This document shows, piece by piece, positions 17,956 through 27,383 of a DNA stretch of 64,000 nt. How positions within the stretch are numbered: the first letter of the stretch is position 1; every line of letters starts with the position of its first letter. Under the pieces are notes generated by a model. It saw only the letters and a program-made list of their open reading frames with translations, had not been told where the DNA came from and did not search any database. This DNA comes from Sinorhizobium sp. A49 (GTDB lineage: Bacteria > Pseudomonadota > Alphaproteobacteria > Rhizobiales > Rhizobiaceae), in assembly GCF_002002725.1 (NCBI RefSeq), contig NZ_MUNW01000031.1, positions 40,959 through 104,958 of the forward strand. The letters run 5' to 3'. Both the position numbers and the translations under genes were made by a program.

Positions 17956-19503
17956 TCAAAGCACCGGGATCTGCATCGACAGGCCGCGTTCCGAGGCGAA
18001 GGCCGTGATAGGATGAGACGCTTGAGGAGACGGAACTGCGTGCGGAGACTGCCGTTTTCCGACAAGCGGACGCTCTTCCAAGGCAACGAGTTTGAGCGCC
18101 GCATAGGTCTTGGCGATGCCCGACAGTTTGAGTTGCGCCGGCCCTGTTCCCGGTGCAAGGGAAAGGAGGGACTTGTCGATCAGATTGCCGATCGAGCCAG
18201 CAATATCCTTTTGCCCCAATTCTTCGCCTTCCATCAAAGCTACGGCGGCGTTCAACGAGAATTCGCCAGAAAATACGGACAGCCCCCTGAATACCCGTTG
18301 GTCCACATCGGACAGAAGCGCATAACTCCAATCCATCATCGCTTCCGCTGTCTGGTGCCGCGGGGCGGCGCGCCGGGCACCGCTCCATCTCAGGGCGAGT
18401 TGGTTGTCCAACATTTCCGCGACCCGCTCGAGGCCATATCGTCCCATGCGAGTGGCCACCAGTTCAATCGCAAGCGGATTACCGTCCAATCTGGTGCAGA
18501 TGGCCGCGATTGTCGCTGCCTGTCCGTCGACGAATGGTTCCAGATAGCCGCTATCCACTGCACGCTCAATGAAAAGCTGGATCGCGGGCCAAAGCAAAGC
18601 CTGCTCCACGGTTAAGTGCCCTGTATGCGGAGGAACGCCAAGCGGCCGGAGAAGGAATACGGCCTCGCCTGGCAGGCGGAGGGCTTCTCGACTTGTGGCG
18701 AGAATATGCGCCTTGGTCGTCCGCTCAAGCAGCGAAGCGACGATATCAGCGGCAATGTCGACAACATGCTCGCAATTGTCGAGGATCACGAGGGCATGCC
18801 GTGAGGACAGTTGGCTGATGACGTCATCGACTACATCACTTCCTGAAATGGCGATGTCCAGAGCCGAGGCAATCGCTCTTAATACAGCCGCTTCATCATC
18901 GACGGTGCTGAGGTCGACAAAACGCACTTGATCAAACATGTGGAGGCGGTGGGCCACTAAAACGGCAAGGGTCGTTTTCCCAATACCTCCAGCGCCTACA
19001 ATGGTGACGAGCCGGCGTTCAGACACCATCTGCGAAAGCTTGGATATGTTCTCGTCCCTACCAATGGGGTGGCCCAAGCGAGGCGGGAATGTCCTTGCTA
19101 TGCAAGGATTCGTGCAGAATAACTGATCGTTGCCCAAGGATTCATTTGGGGCCCGCGTCGGCTCCTGCGGCTCGTTCCAGATGACTGGGGCGACGAAGCT
19201 ATAGCCGCGACCCGCTACGCTGACGATGTAGCGATCACCATTCTCTCCACAGCCGATCTCTCGTCTCAGGTGTGTCATCTGCACTCTGATATTGGAGGCT
19301 TCGACATGGAGGCCAGGCCACGCGAACGCCATGAGTTCCGCGTGCGAGAGGACCTGTCCATTGTTCTGGACGAGCGCAACAAGGATGTCGAAGGCGCGGC
19401 TTCCAATAGGAATCACATCGGCTCCTCGCAGGAGAACCCTGGCTGTCGGGTCGAGGCGATATGGTCCAAAGCTCCAGCAGCTATCTTTCTCCTGATATCT
19501 CAT
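17956..19503 (-). CDS. Winged-helix / NB-ARC regulator, short form lacking the repeat domain
   Basis: A 515-residue relative of the regulators at 5907 and 21161. The winged helix (about 10-100, ending VAGRGYSFVAPV), P-loop GAGGIGKTT, Walker B VILDNCEHV and RLDGNPLAIELVATRM are all present. The protein ends soon after the ATPase module (IAKTYAALKLVALEE), so the helical repeat half of about 430 residues found in its paralogues is missing. No matching repeat sequence continues in another frame downstream, so this is either a natural short form or an old truncation. The ATG at 19501-19503 is preferred over one 19 codons upstream because it starts just before the conserved wing. It is divergent from the OYE gene at 19848. 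Confidence 0.85.
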   Translation of the reverse strand: MRYQEKDSCWSFGPYRLDPTARVLLRGADVIPIGSRAFDILVALVQNNGQVLSHAELMAFAWPGLHVEASNIRVQMTHLRREIGCGENGDRYIVSVAGRGYSFVAPVIWNEPQEPTRAPNESLGNDQLFCTNPCIARTFPPRLGHPIGRDENISKLSQMVSERRLVTIVGAGGIGKTTLAVLVAHRLHMFDQVRFVDLSTVDDEAAVLRAIASALDIAISGSDVVDDVISQLSSRHALVILDNCEHVVDIAADIVASLLERTTKAHILATSREALRLPGEAVFLLRPLGVPPHTGHLTVEQALLWPAIQLFIERAVDSGYLEPFVDGQAATIAAICTRLDGNPLAIELVATRMGRYGLERVAEMLDNQLALRWSGARRAAPRHQTAEAMMDWSYALLSDVDQRVFRGLSVFSGEFSLNAAVALMEGEELGQKDIAGSIGNLIDKSLLSLAPGTGPAQLKLSGIAKTYAALKLVALEERPLVGKRQSPHAVPSPQASHPITAFASERGLSMQIPVL

Positions 19504-19847
19504 TTCAATTGCCCTTAATGGCAAGCCCTCGTTGGAGCAGTGAAATGCACATCTGTTCATCGTTGATATTACAGGAGCCGGCTGCCAACGGAGGGTAAAA
19601 TCCGGTAAATAATGCGGCGGCTTCTTTCCCCACGCGGCACGATCCTTGTTCTGGCGGCCGAGATTTCACAGACTTTGACTATAATTTACGCGCTGTGCAC
19701 GCCCTCCAGGCGTAAGTATCAATCATGCAATTGTATGCGGCGATTAGTGGTTGATCGGTACGAGCGGACCGCTGGGCCTTCGAACCCGGCTTGGACGTGC
19801 GTCACGCGCTTCTGGATATTGTGGGCCAAGGACATGGAGTAAAGCGA
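19504..19847. other. 344-bp divergent promoter region
   Basis: This separates the short winged-helix regulator from the OYE gene. A TATAAT hexamer lies at 19680-19685 on the plus strand, without a good -35 match. No gene is visible. Confidence 0.4.
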
Positions 19848-20954
19848 ATGTCCACAGCAGCTCTTTTCCAACCCATCAAGATCAGGGGCTTAAACCTCGT
19901 CAATCGCATCGTGATCGCCCCAATGTGCCAGTATTCTGCCGAGGAAGGCTGTATGAATGATTGGCATCTCATTCATCTCGGGAAGCTCGCTTTGTCGGGC
20001 GCGGCATTGCTGACCATCGAGGCGACCGCGGTTCTGCCGGAAGGCCGTATAACCTACGCCGACCTCGGCTTGTGGAACGAGCGATGCTATGCGGCGATGG
20101 GACTTGTTCTGGAGAGCATACGTCGCTGGACGGACATCCCAATCGGGATACAGCTCAGCCATGCCGGCCGGAAGGCATCGACGGAAGTTCCCTGGAAAGG
20201 TGGAGGACAGATTTCGCCGACTGAAGCACTGGGCTGGCAGACCGTTGCTCCCTCGGAACTTAGGGACAGTAAAGGGATGTTCCCTCCGGACTCCTTGGAC
20301 AAGGAGGGTTTGAAGCGTGTCCGTGAAGCATTCGCGGCCGCGGCAAGACGCGCCGCCAAGCTCGGCCTGGATCTGGTGCAGGTCCATGCCGCTCACGGAT
20401 ATCTCCTCCACCAGTTCCTCTCTCCGTTGAGCAATCGCCGTGGCGATGATTACGGCGGGTCCCTGGCAAATCGAATGCGTTTTCCCCTCGAAGTCTTCGA
20501 TGCCGTCCGCTCGGAGGTGCCCGCCGAGATGCCGGTGTCGGTCAGAGTGTCCGCCACGGACTGGGTTGATGGAGGCTGGGACCTGGAGCAGACACTTCAT
20601 TTCGCTGCAGAGCTGCAGCGTCGCGGTTGCGACGCCATACACGTATCCAGCGGCGGCTTGCATCCCGGTCAGCGCATCCCGGTCGGACCAGGATATCAGG
20701 TCCCGTTGGCCCGCAGAGTCAAGAAGGAGGTCAAGATACCGGTCGTCGCTGTTGGACTTATCACAGGCTTCGATCAGGCCGAAGCGATCGTCGGAACGGG
20801 CGACGCAGATATGGTGGCGCTCGGCAGGACAATCATATTCGACCCGAACTGGCCATGGCATGCCGCAGCGGAGCTCGGCGGCAAGGTGCGCGTTCCTGTG
20901 CAATATCTGCGCTCCCAACCCAGCCGTTTCGGAAACCTGTTCGCGAATGAGTAA
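19848..20954 (+). CDS. Old Yellow Enzyme family NADH:flavin oxidoreductase (YqjM-like)
   Basis: A 368-residue FMN-dependent ene-reductase. IVIAPMCQYSAEEG holds the redox-tuning Cys typical of the thermophilic-like (YqjM) class. QLSHAGRK, the substrate-binding VHAAHGYLLHQFLSP, NRRGDDYGGSLANR and the phosphate-binding VALGRTIIFDPNWPW are all in place. Such enzymes reduce activated C=C bonds of enones, nitro-alkenes and quinones with NAD(P)H. The ATG at 19848 matches the family N-terminus (STAALFQPIKIRGL). It sits between two winged-helix/ATPase regulators, either of which may control it. Confidence 0.93.
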   Translation: MSTAALFQPIKIRGLNLVNRIVIAPMCQYSAEEGCMNDWHLIHLGKLALSGAALLTIEATAVLPEGRITYADLGLWNERCYAAMGLVLESIRRWTDIPIGIQLSHAGRKASTEVPWKGGGQISPTEALGWQTVAPSELRDSKGMFPPDSLDKEGLKRVREAFAAAARRAAKLGLDLVQVHAAHGYLLHQFLSPLSNRRGDDYGGSLANRMRFPLEVFDAVRSEVPAEMPVSVRVSATDWVDGGWDLEQTLHFAAELQRRGCDAIHVSSGGLHPGQRIPVGPGYQVPLARRVKKEVKIPVVAVGLITGFDQAEAIVGTGDADMVALGRTIIFDPNWPWHAAAELGGKVRVPVQYLRSQPSRFGNLFANE

Positions 20955-21160
20955 TCTACGCTGATCATCCAAGCTTCGCGTTCTTGTGGGCAATGTTTGT
21001 CGGCAGGCTGTTGCTGTGGCATACTAAGCGACAACCGGGGCACGTCCTTCCAATGTTGGCGTCGACGGCAGGCACCCTGACTGATCACCTGAAATTGCCG
21101 CAACGTCCAGCGCGATTGAGCTGGATGATGTTGTGAGCCCACCACTCGCGACGGGGAGCA

Positions 21161-24013
21161 ATGGCATCGACGGAGCCGGACAACCTAGTTGCATTTGGTC
21201 CCTTTCGCCTTCTCAGCGAGCATCGTCGTTTGTTCTGCGGGGCCGAAGAGGTTCAGCTTGGCGGCCGGGCAATGGAGATGCTCGTGACCATGGCCCGGAA
21301 AAAGGGCGAGGTGATACCGAAGGAAGATCTATACAACGCCGCCTGGCCAGGACTCTTTGTCCATGAAGACAATCTGAAGGTAACGATCGCCTCTCTCAGG
21401 CGGGCACTGAGGGAATATTCTCCGGGCGGAGATTATATCAGAACGTTGGTGGGTCGCGGTTATTGGCTGAGCGATCAGGTCGATGTCGGCGACACACAGC
21501 GCATCGCGGATCTGCCCATTGTGGCAAATACACGCTTTCCGGAATTGGGCACGGTTATCGGGCGGGATGCCGAAATTGCCGAATTGCGACGGAGGATTGC
21601 CGGGAATCGTCTTACTACGGTAGTGGGTCCCGGCGGCATCGGAAAGACAACAGTTGCAGTCGCCACGGTCCAACTCCTTGAAGACGAAGAGGGTGGGCTT
21701 GTCACCTTCATCGATCTCGCTCGGGCTGCCGGCGAGGAATTCGTCATCCCTTCGATCGCCGCGGCCCTCGGCATCAGTCCAGGTAGCCAGGACCGCCTCG
21801 AGGCGATCTCTTCAATCCTCGCCCGAAGGAAGACGCTGCTTCTGCTGGACACGTGCGAGCATGTGCTCAATGCGGTTGCGCATCTATGCGATGTCATCCT
21901 CGCGAACACCACGGAAGTCAGGATCCTGGCGACGAGCCGCCAGGTTCTTCGCGCGAAGCGGGAGGAGGTTCTCTGGCTTGCTCCCCTCGAAGTTCCGCCG
22001 CCCGGCCGCACCTACACAGCGGAACAAGTCCTTCACTATTCCGCGCCCCAACTCCTTATCGAACGAGCGTCCGAGAAGGGGAAATACACCATCGAGGACG
22101 GGGATGCCTCTGCAGTCGCCGAGATCTGCAAACGGCTCGACGGGTTGCCTCTCGCGATCGAATTGATTTCGTCCCGGCTCATGGGCCTGAGTGCTTCGGA
22201 AGTGCTTGAGGAGCTTGGTGACCAGTTCAACACGCTGGCTGACCGGGACCAGAAGGGACCGCTTCGTCAACAGACCCTGACGACGACCCTGCAATGGAGC
22301 TACGAACTGCTTACAAAGAGCGAGGCGGCCGTCTTGCGCGCCATCTCTATCTTCATTGGAACGTTCGACATGGATGCCGTTGTCGGCGTCATTGCCCACC
22401 ATGGCCTGGATCCGACTGACGCTTTTGATGCCGTCGCTGGGCTGCGGGCCAAGTCGATGGTGAGCGTCGAACAGATAGCCGGCGGGATGCGATACCGCCT
22501 TCTCGATGGTACGCGTGCATTCGCAGGTAATCTGCTGGAAACATCAGGTGAAATGCCTGCCGTGTCGGAGGCTCATGCGCGCCTCATGCTGGGAACCTTG
22601 GCCCGAGCGAACGCCGATCAGTCAAGACTTCCAGCGCGACAATGGTATGCAGCCTACGCCAGTCATTCGGACGATTTGCGTCGAGCCATTGGCTGGGCGC
22701 TCTTTCGTCACGGTAACCCGCTCCTCGGCATGCAACTGGTCGCATCCGGCATACCACTATGGCATGAGTTGTCGTTGAGCGAAGAGGCACGCAGGAACTG
22801 CGAGCAGGCGCTCGTCGAGTTTAATCGCACTAGATGCGATGACACAGCCCTGAGGCTGAAGCTGCTCGTAGGGCTGGCCGCTGTGAGTAGCTACATATCC
22901 GCCGATGCGGAAAGAGCAATCGAGACTTTTGAAGCTGCCATCCAGCTTTCGCGCCAAATCGGGGATACAAACGCCGAATGCTTGGCACTAGGTGCCTTGG
23001 CGAGGTACCGGCTACTTCCGGGGCAACAAACGGCAGCTCAGAACACCCTCGAAGACTTGAAGCGGGTCGCCACGAGATCGAACAATCGTTCGGCGCTGCG
23101 GGAGTATGAGCAGCTCTTTACGGAGATTGAGATCATTCGCTGCGAGTATCCGGCCGCGATCGCAAGGGTGGAAAAGCTGAGCCAAGAATTGGCGAGCGGT
23201 CCTGAAGGCACCGCTTCTCGATTTGACCTCGATCCGAGGATCAGGACGGAAACGATTCTGGGCGCGCTTGAGTGGCTTGGCTCTCGTAGTCCCGGAACGG
23301 GTCTGAACAGGATTCGCGTTTCCGCGAACGAGGCATTGGAAGCCCGTCATGGATGGACGCTCATATATTGCTATACGCACGGAGTACTTTTCGTTCTGAG
23401 TGAATGTGAGGAGTTCGACCTCGGCAAGCATTACGCCGGGCAATTGAAGGATACGATCTATCGCCACGGAATGCCGGCATGGTTTCCGGTGGCAAACTGT
23501 TATGCCGAAGCGCTCGAGGTGCTTTCCGGCTCCAGCCGAGATCCAGATGGACTTATGTCGGCGTTTGACGAACTTCGCACCGGCGTTCGCCAGATTGGAC
23601 GTCACGTCTACTATGCGCTGCTGATCAAGGCCCTTTATTCGATCGGACACGCGGCGGAAGCCGTGCGCATACTCGACTATCTGTTCCAGATCGGACCGCA
23701 ACGGTCGATGGTGCCTGAGTTGCTGCGGCTCAGGGCCGTAAACGAAAGATTGTTGGGGCACGACGAGGAAGCGGCTTCCACCTTGCGGCGATCCTTGCAA
23801 GCCGCTGAGGAAAATGGCGCCTGGGCCTGGCGGCTCCGTTGCGCAGCGGATTTGGCCCTTCTGCTCAAGGATCGGTTGCGAATCGAGGACGCCAAGAGCG
23901 TACTTGAGCCGCTATATGGACAGTTCAAAGATGGTTTCGATACTCCTGACTTGCAAAGAGCTCGCAACCTCCTGGTGGAGCTCCAGGATATTAGGCGCAT
24001 TCCGAGCGCATAG
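21161..24013 (+). CDS. Winged-helix / NB-ARC ATPase transcriptional regulator
   Basis: A 950-residue regulator with the same build as the one at 5907. It has an N-terminal winged helix (about 8-105, ending LVGRGYWLSDQ), an NB-ARC-like ATPase with P-loop GPGGIGKTT, Walker B LLLDTCEHV and RLDGLPLAIELISSRLM, and a long helical, repeat-like C-terminal half. In the Walker B region Thr replaces the Asn seen in the other two. It lies 206 bp downstream of the OYE gene and is convergent with the flavoprotein gene at 24040. The target genes and ligand are unknown; the OYE gene is the nearest candidate. Confidence 0.9.
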   Translation: MASTEPDNLVAFGPFRLLSEHRRLFCGAEEVQLGGRAMEMLVTMARKKGEVIPKEDLYNAAWPGLFVHEDNLKVTIASLRRALREYSPGGDYIRTLVGRGYWLSDQVDVGDTQRIADLPIVANTRFPELGTVIGRDAEIAELRRRIAGNRLTTVVGPGGIGKTTVAVATVQLLEDEEGGLVTFIDLARAAGEEFVIPSIAAALGISPGSQDRLEAISSILARRKTLLLLDTCEHVLNAVAHLCDVILANTTEVRILATSRQVLRAKREEVLWLAPLEVPPPGRTYTAEQVLHYSAPQLLIERASEKGKYTIEDGDASAVAEICKRLDGLPLAIELISSRLMGLSASEVLEELGDQFNTLADRDQKGPLRQQTLTTTLQWSYELLTKSEAAVLRAISIFIGTFDMDAVVGVIAHHGLDPTDAFDAVAGLRAKSMVSVEQIAGGMRYRLLDGTRAFAGNLLETSGEMPAVSEAHARLMLGTLARANADQSRLPARQWYAAYASHSDDLRRAIGWALFRHGNPLLGMQLVASGIPLWHELSLSEEARRNCEQALVEFNRTRCDDTALRLKLLVGLAAVSSYISADAERAIETFEAAIQLSRQIGDTNAECLALGALARYRLLPGQQTAAQNTLEDLKRVATRSNNRSALREYEQLFTEIEIIRCEYPAAIARVEKLSQELASGPEGTASRFDLDPRIRTETILGALEWLGSRSPGTGLNRIRVSANEALEARHGWTLIYCYTHGVLFVLSECEEFDLGKHYAGQLKDTIYRHGMPAWFPVANCYAEALEVLSGSSRDPDGLMSAFDELRTGVRQIGRHVYYALLIKALYSIGHAAEAVRILDYLFQIGPQRSMVPELLRLRAVNERLLGHDEEAASTLRRSLQAAEENGAWAWRLRCAADLALLLKDRLRIEDAKSVLEPLYGQFKDGFDTPDLQRARNLLVELQDIRRIPSA

Positions 24014-24039
24014 CGAGTGGGCCGGCGCTTCCTGAAGCG

Positions 24040-25743
24040 TTAACTGATCGGCCCGGGGGTTTCGCGGCCGGCCGGGTTGCTTGCCAGCCAACTATGGATC
24101 GCATGCACCACGACCGATCCTTCGCCGACACTTGAGGCAACGCGCTTGACTGAGTGAGCTCGGACGTCGCCGACCGCGAATATCCCTGGGGCGCTGGACG
24201 CGTAGGGCGAACCGTTCGGTGCGCCGTCGTGGTCGTAGCCGGTCAGGATGAAGCCCCGATCATCGAGCTCGACGCAACCGTTGAGCCAGTCAGTGTTCGG
24301 AACAGCCCCGATCATGAGAAAGAGGTTCGATATCGCATGTTCGAATTCATCCTCACCGCGTTGCCGCCATTTCACCGATGAAAGGTAGTTCTCGCCGACA
24401 AGCGAGGTGATTTCGCTGCGGGCATGCAGGGTGATCCGCGGGGACTGCACGATGCGGCCGACCAGATAGTCTGACATGGTCGCCGAAAGACCATCGGCCC
24501 GGACGAGAAGATGGACGCGCCGGGCTCGCGAGGACAGGAAGACCGCCGCTTGCCCAGCGGAGTTTCCGCCCCCCACCACCGCGACGTCGGCACCTTCACA
24601 AAGCTGCGCCTCGATCGAAGTGGCTGCATAGTGAATTCCCTTGCCTTCGAAATGCTCGGCTTCGGCTATGTCCAGTCTTCGATACCGTGCGCCGGTCGCA
24701 ACGACGACGGATCGGCCGAGCACCACATCGCCGCCTTCCAGATGCACCGCAAATGGATAGCAGGTGCACTCCAGGCGCCCGGCAGCATCGGCGACGGCAA
24801 ACCGTGCGCCGAACCTCTGTGCCTGTATCTGTGCCCGCCGGGCAAGATCCTGGCCCGAGATACCCATCGGAAATCCAAGGTAGTTCTCGATCCGTGAACT
24901 CGTGCTTGCTTGGCCGCCTGGTCCGACGGCTTCGACTACCAGCGTGTCCAGGCCCTCGGATGCGGCATAGACCGCGGCGGCGAGGCCGGACGGCCCCGCG
25001 CCGACGACAACCACATCGTATACATGCGCAGGATCCAGCCGCTCCGTGATGCCGAGCGCCTCGGCAAGGTCGCGATTGGCAGGCCGGCTAAGAACCCTGA
25101 CCCCGTTGAGGACAACGATCGGCAGGCTGCCGGCGTCGGCATGGAAGGTCTCCATCGCGACGCGCGCGTCATCGTCGAAATCGGTGTCGAGGCAGCGATA
25201 GGGATAGCCGTTCCTCTCCAGAAACGTCTGGATGCGGACCGTGTCACCGGCGCGGCAGCTTCCCACCACGACGGTACCGCCCTCGGCATATTCGAGCAGC
25301 CTGGCACGCCTGAGAATAAACGAGCGCAGGATGATTTCGCCAATATCCGGTTCGGCACTGACCAATTTCAGTAGCGCGGAGCGGGAAAGTCGCATGACGG
25401 AAGTGGGAACGACAGCTTTCCCGCAGACAATGACTGCACGCCCACTCAGGTGATGTAGTTCCCCTGTGAACTGGTTCTCGCGGTGCGTGGCGATAAGCGC
25501 ATGCCCGCCATGCCCGTCGCTCTCGAACACATCGACGGATCCGCTGAGAATGACAAAGAAGTCTACCTCGCGATCGCCCACCTCGTACAGGTACGCGCCG
25601 CCATCGAATCGATCCTTCCGTCCGAACGGGGCGATGCGCGCCACCATATCGGGAGTGAAACGAGGAAATGCCTCGCCGGGGATTTCACGCAGTTCAACGG
25701 AAGTCGGGCTGCTAAGCGTGCTGAAGTCGCCTCTATCGGCCAT
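24040..25743 (-). CDS. cNMP-binding-domain / thioredoxin-reductase-like flavoprotein
   Basis: A 567-residue three-part protein. The N-terminus (about 15-140) is a cyclic-nucleotide-binding-type beta-roll (YLYEVGDREVDFFVILSGSVDVF). The middle (about 155-240) is a glutaredoxin-like fold (CRAGDTVRIQTFLERNGYPY). The rest is a FAD/NAD(P)H pyridine-nucleotide oxidoreductase with VVVGAGPSGLAAAVYA, VVGGGNSAGQAAVFL and PGIFAVGDVRA. In true thioredoxin reductases a CxxC pair sits in the NADPH domain; here the position reads HYAAT, so the usual dithiol is missing. Electrons must go elsewhere, or the enzyme is an NAD(P)H oxidase or ferredoxin reductase-like form. The ATG at 25741-25743 follows a GAGG site. 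Confidence 0.88.
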   Translation of the reverse strand: MADRGDFSTLSSPTSVELREIPGEAFPRFTPDMVARIAPFGRKDRFDGGAYLYEVGDREVDFFVILSGSVDVFESDGHGGHALIATHRENQFTGELHHLSGRAVIVCGKAVVPTSVMRLSRSALLKLVSAEPDIGEIILRSFILRRARLLEYAEGGTVVVGSCRAGDTVRIQTFLERNGYPYRCLDTDFDDDARVAMETFHADAGSLPIVVLNGVRVLSRPANRDLAEALGITERLDPAHVYDVVVVGAGPSGLAAAVYAASEGLDTLVVEAVGPGGQASTSSRIENYLGFPMGISGQDLARRAQIQAQRFGARFAVADAAGRLECTCYPFAVHLEGGDVVLGRSVVVATGARYRRLDIAEAEHFEGKGIHYAATSIEAQLCEGADVAVVGGGNSAGQAAVFLSSRARRVHLLVRADGLSATMSDYLVGRIVQSPRITLHARSEITSLVGENYLSSVKWRQRGEDEFEHAISNLFLMIGAVPNTDWLNGCVELDDRGFILTGYDHDGAPNGSPYASSAPGIFAVGDVRAHSVKRVASSVGEGSVVVHAIHSWLASNPAGRETPGPIS

Positions 25744-26091
25744 TGAAGTAACCTCGATCTGTCCCGCGCTGCGGCGCGCAGGAAAAGAGTGTAGCCGGGT
25801 CGGCTCGCGGTAGCGTGTTAAGCAGCGCTTATAATCGCGAATTTCCGGGAACAGCGATACGCCTCTGGGCATCTGCACACACGACAAAATGACGGCCTTG
25901 GTTGGACGAGTAAGTCCGATGATATGCCAGATTTCTCGCGCTTTGACGGCCTTTAGCGCGCGTCACCAAGACCAGATGGTAGCCTGCATCCAATTCAAAC
26001 GGCAAAACAACATCGTGCGGCGCTCCGCCTGTTCAGTAGGCACGAAGGATCGCCCGGACGATGCGCCTCCATCGAGTTTCGAGGATCCAAG

Positions 26092-26514
26092 ATGACCAGG
26101 CTTATCGCTACACTCACTCTGGACGACGCCAAACTGATGCTGTCAGCGGCAGAAGCAAAGGCTGCGGAGTTTGGCATCGCCTACAATGTTGCCGTGGTCG
26201 ATGCCGGAGGACACCTTATCGCCTTCGTCCGGCAGGACGACGCGCTGATCGGCAGCATCGACCTGGCTATCAAGAAGGCAGTCACCGCCCGGCTCTTCGA
26301 CAAGAAGACCGACTATCTGGCAACGCTGGCCCAGCCCGGCATGCCACTTTTCGGCATCGACCAGAGCAATGGCGGCAACGTCATCATCTTCGGAGGCGGG
26401 CTCCCCGTCGCCCAAGCGGGGCGATTGATCGGTGCCGTTGGGGCCAGCGCCGGGTCGGTGGAGCAGGACATAGCAGTGGCTCAGGCCGCTGTGTCCGCGA
26501 TGGCGCAATTCTAG
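26092..26514 (+). CDS. GlcG/HbpS-family haem-binding-like protein
   Basis: A 140-residue protein covering the whole HbpS/GlcG (DUF336) fold: LTLDDAKLMLSAAEAKA, VAVVDAGGHLIAFVRQDDA, AIKKAVTARLF, FGGGLPV, and GAVGASAGSVEQDIAVAQAA. Family members bind haem or iron in extracellular sensing, or accompany glycolate, propanediol and aromatic catabolic genes without a proven enzymatic role. It heads a same-strand run with an SDR 39 bp downstream and an aldehyde dehydrogenase, so a support role in that oxidation pathway is likely. Confidence 0.88.
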   Translation: MTRLIATLTLDDAKLMLSAAEAKAAEFGIAYNVAVVDAGGHLIAFVRQDDALIGSIDLAIKKAVTARLFDKKTDYLATLAQPGMPLFGIDQSNGGNVIIFGGGLPVAQAGRLIGAVGASAGSVEQDIAVAQAAVSAMAQF

Positions 26515-26553
26515 CAGGTAAGCGGAGCGATATTTCAGAGAGGAGCAAAGAAG

Positions 26554-27294
26554 ATGACGACCAATATCGAAGGAAAAGTCATTTTGATCACCGGAGGCGG
26601 CACCGGCCTCGGCGCGGAAACTGCCCAGATGCTTGCGTCGAAAGGAGCAAAAATTGCGGTCGCCGCGCGTCGGCGCGGCAAACTCGACGAAGTCGCGTCC
26701 AGCATTTCCAACTCCGGCGGGAAGGCAAAAGGCTATGAGCTGGATGTGGCCAACAAGGACCAGTTCAAATCGGTCGTGGATGCTGTGGCATCCGATTTCG
26801 GAAGACTGGACGTCCTGATCAACAATGCCGGGCTGATGCCGATCCGCCCGATGGTGGAAGTGAACACCGACGAATGGGACGCGATGATCGACGTCAACCT
26901 GAGGGGTACACTGTACGGTATCGCCGCAGTCCTGCCGATGTTCATCAGACAGGAAGCGGGCCACATCATCAACATCAGCTCCGTCGCGGGCGTCAAGGTC
27001 TTCGCACCGGGCGGCACGGTCTACTCCGGTACCAAGTTCGCCGTCAGGGCGATCTCAGAAGGGCTGCGCCAGGAGGTCGGAAGCAAGATCAGAGTGACTT
27101 CGATCGAACCGGGCGCCGTCGAGAGCGATCTCAAGCACACGACCAGCGGTACATCGCAGGGCGCGGTCATGGAATTCTACAAGTCAGCGATCCCCGCCAG
27201 TTCCGTTGCCAGGGCAATCACCTTCGCAATCGAGCAACCCGCCGACGTGGACATCAACGAGATCGTGCTGCGTCCGACGGCACAGGAATTCTGA
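26554..27294 (+). CDS. Short-chain dehydrogenase/reductase
   Basis: A 246-residue classical SDR: TGGGTGLG glycine motif near residues 14-21, NNAG, SSVAG with the catalytic Ser and YSGTK as the active-site Tyr/Lys. The RRRGKL after beta-2 has several arginines, which favours NADP. It ends with the INEIVLRPTAQEF tail of the YdfG/serine-dehydrogenase-like group, which oxidises small hydroxy acids or alcohols. It is part of the HbpS-SDR-aldehyde dehydrogenase operon, in which an alcohol could be oxidised to an acid in two steps. Confidence 0.92.
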   Translation: MTTNIEGKVILITGGGTGLGAETAQMLASKGAKIAVAARRRGKLDEVASSISNSGGKAKGYELDVANKDQFKSVVDAVASDFGRLDVLINNAGLMPIRPMVEVNTDEWDAMIDVNLRGTLYGIAAVLPMFIRQEAGHIINISSVAGVKVFAPGGTVYSGTKFAVRAISEGLRQEVGSKIRVTSIEPGAVESDLKHTTSGTSQGAVMEFYKSAIPASSVARAITFAIEQPADVDINEIVLRPTAQEF

Positions 27295-27383
27295 TCGGCG
27301 GATCGGATCCGGTTGCGCGAGCGCACGTCGAATAATCCCAAGACCGGTCATTTCCGGCCCTGACCTCGAAAGGAGACTATGAG

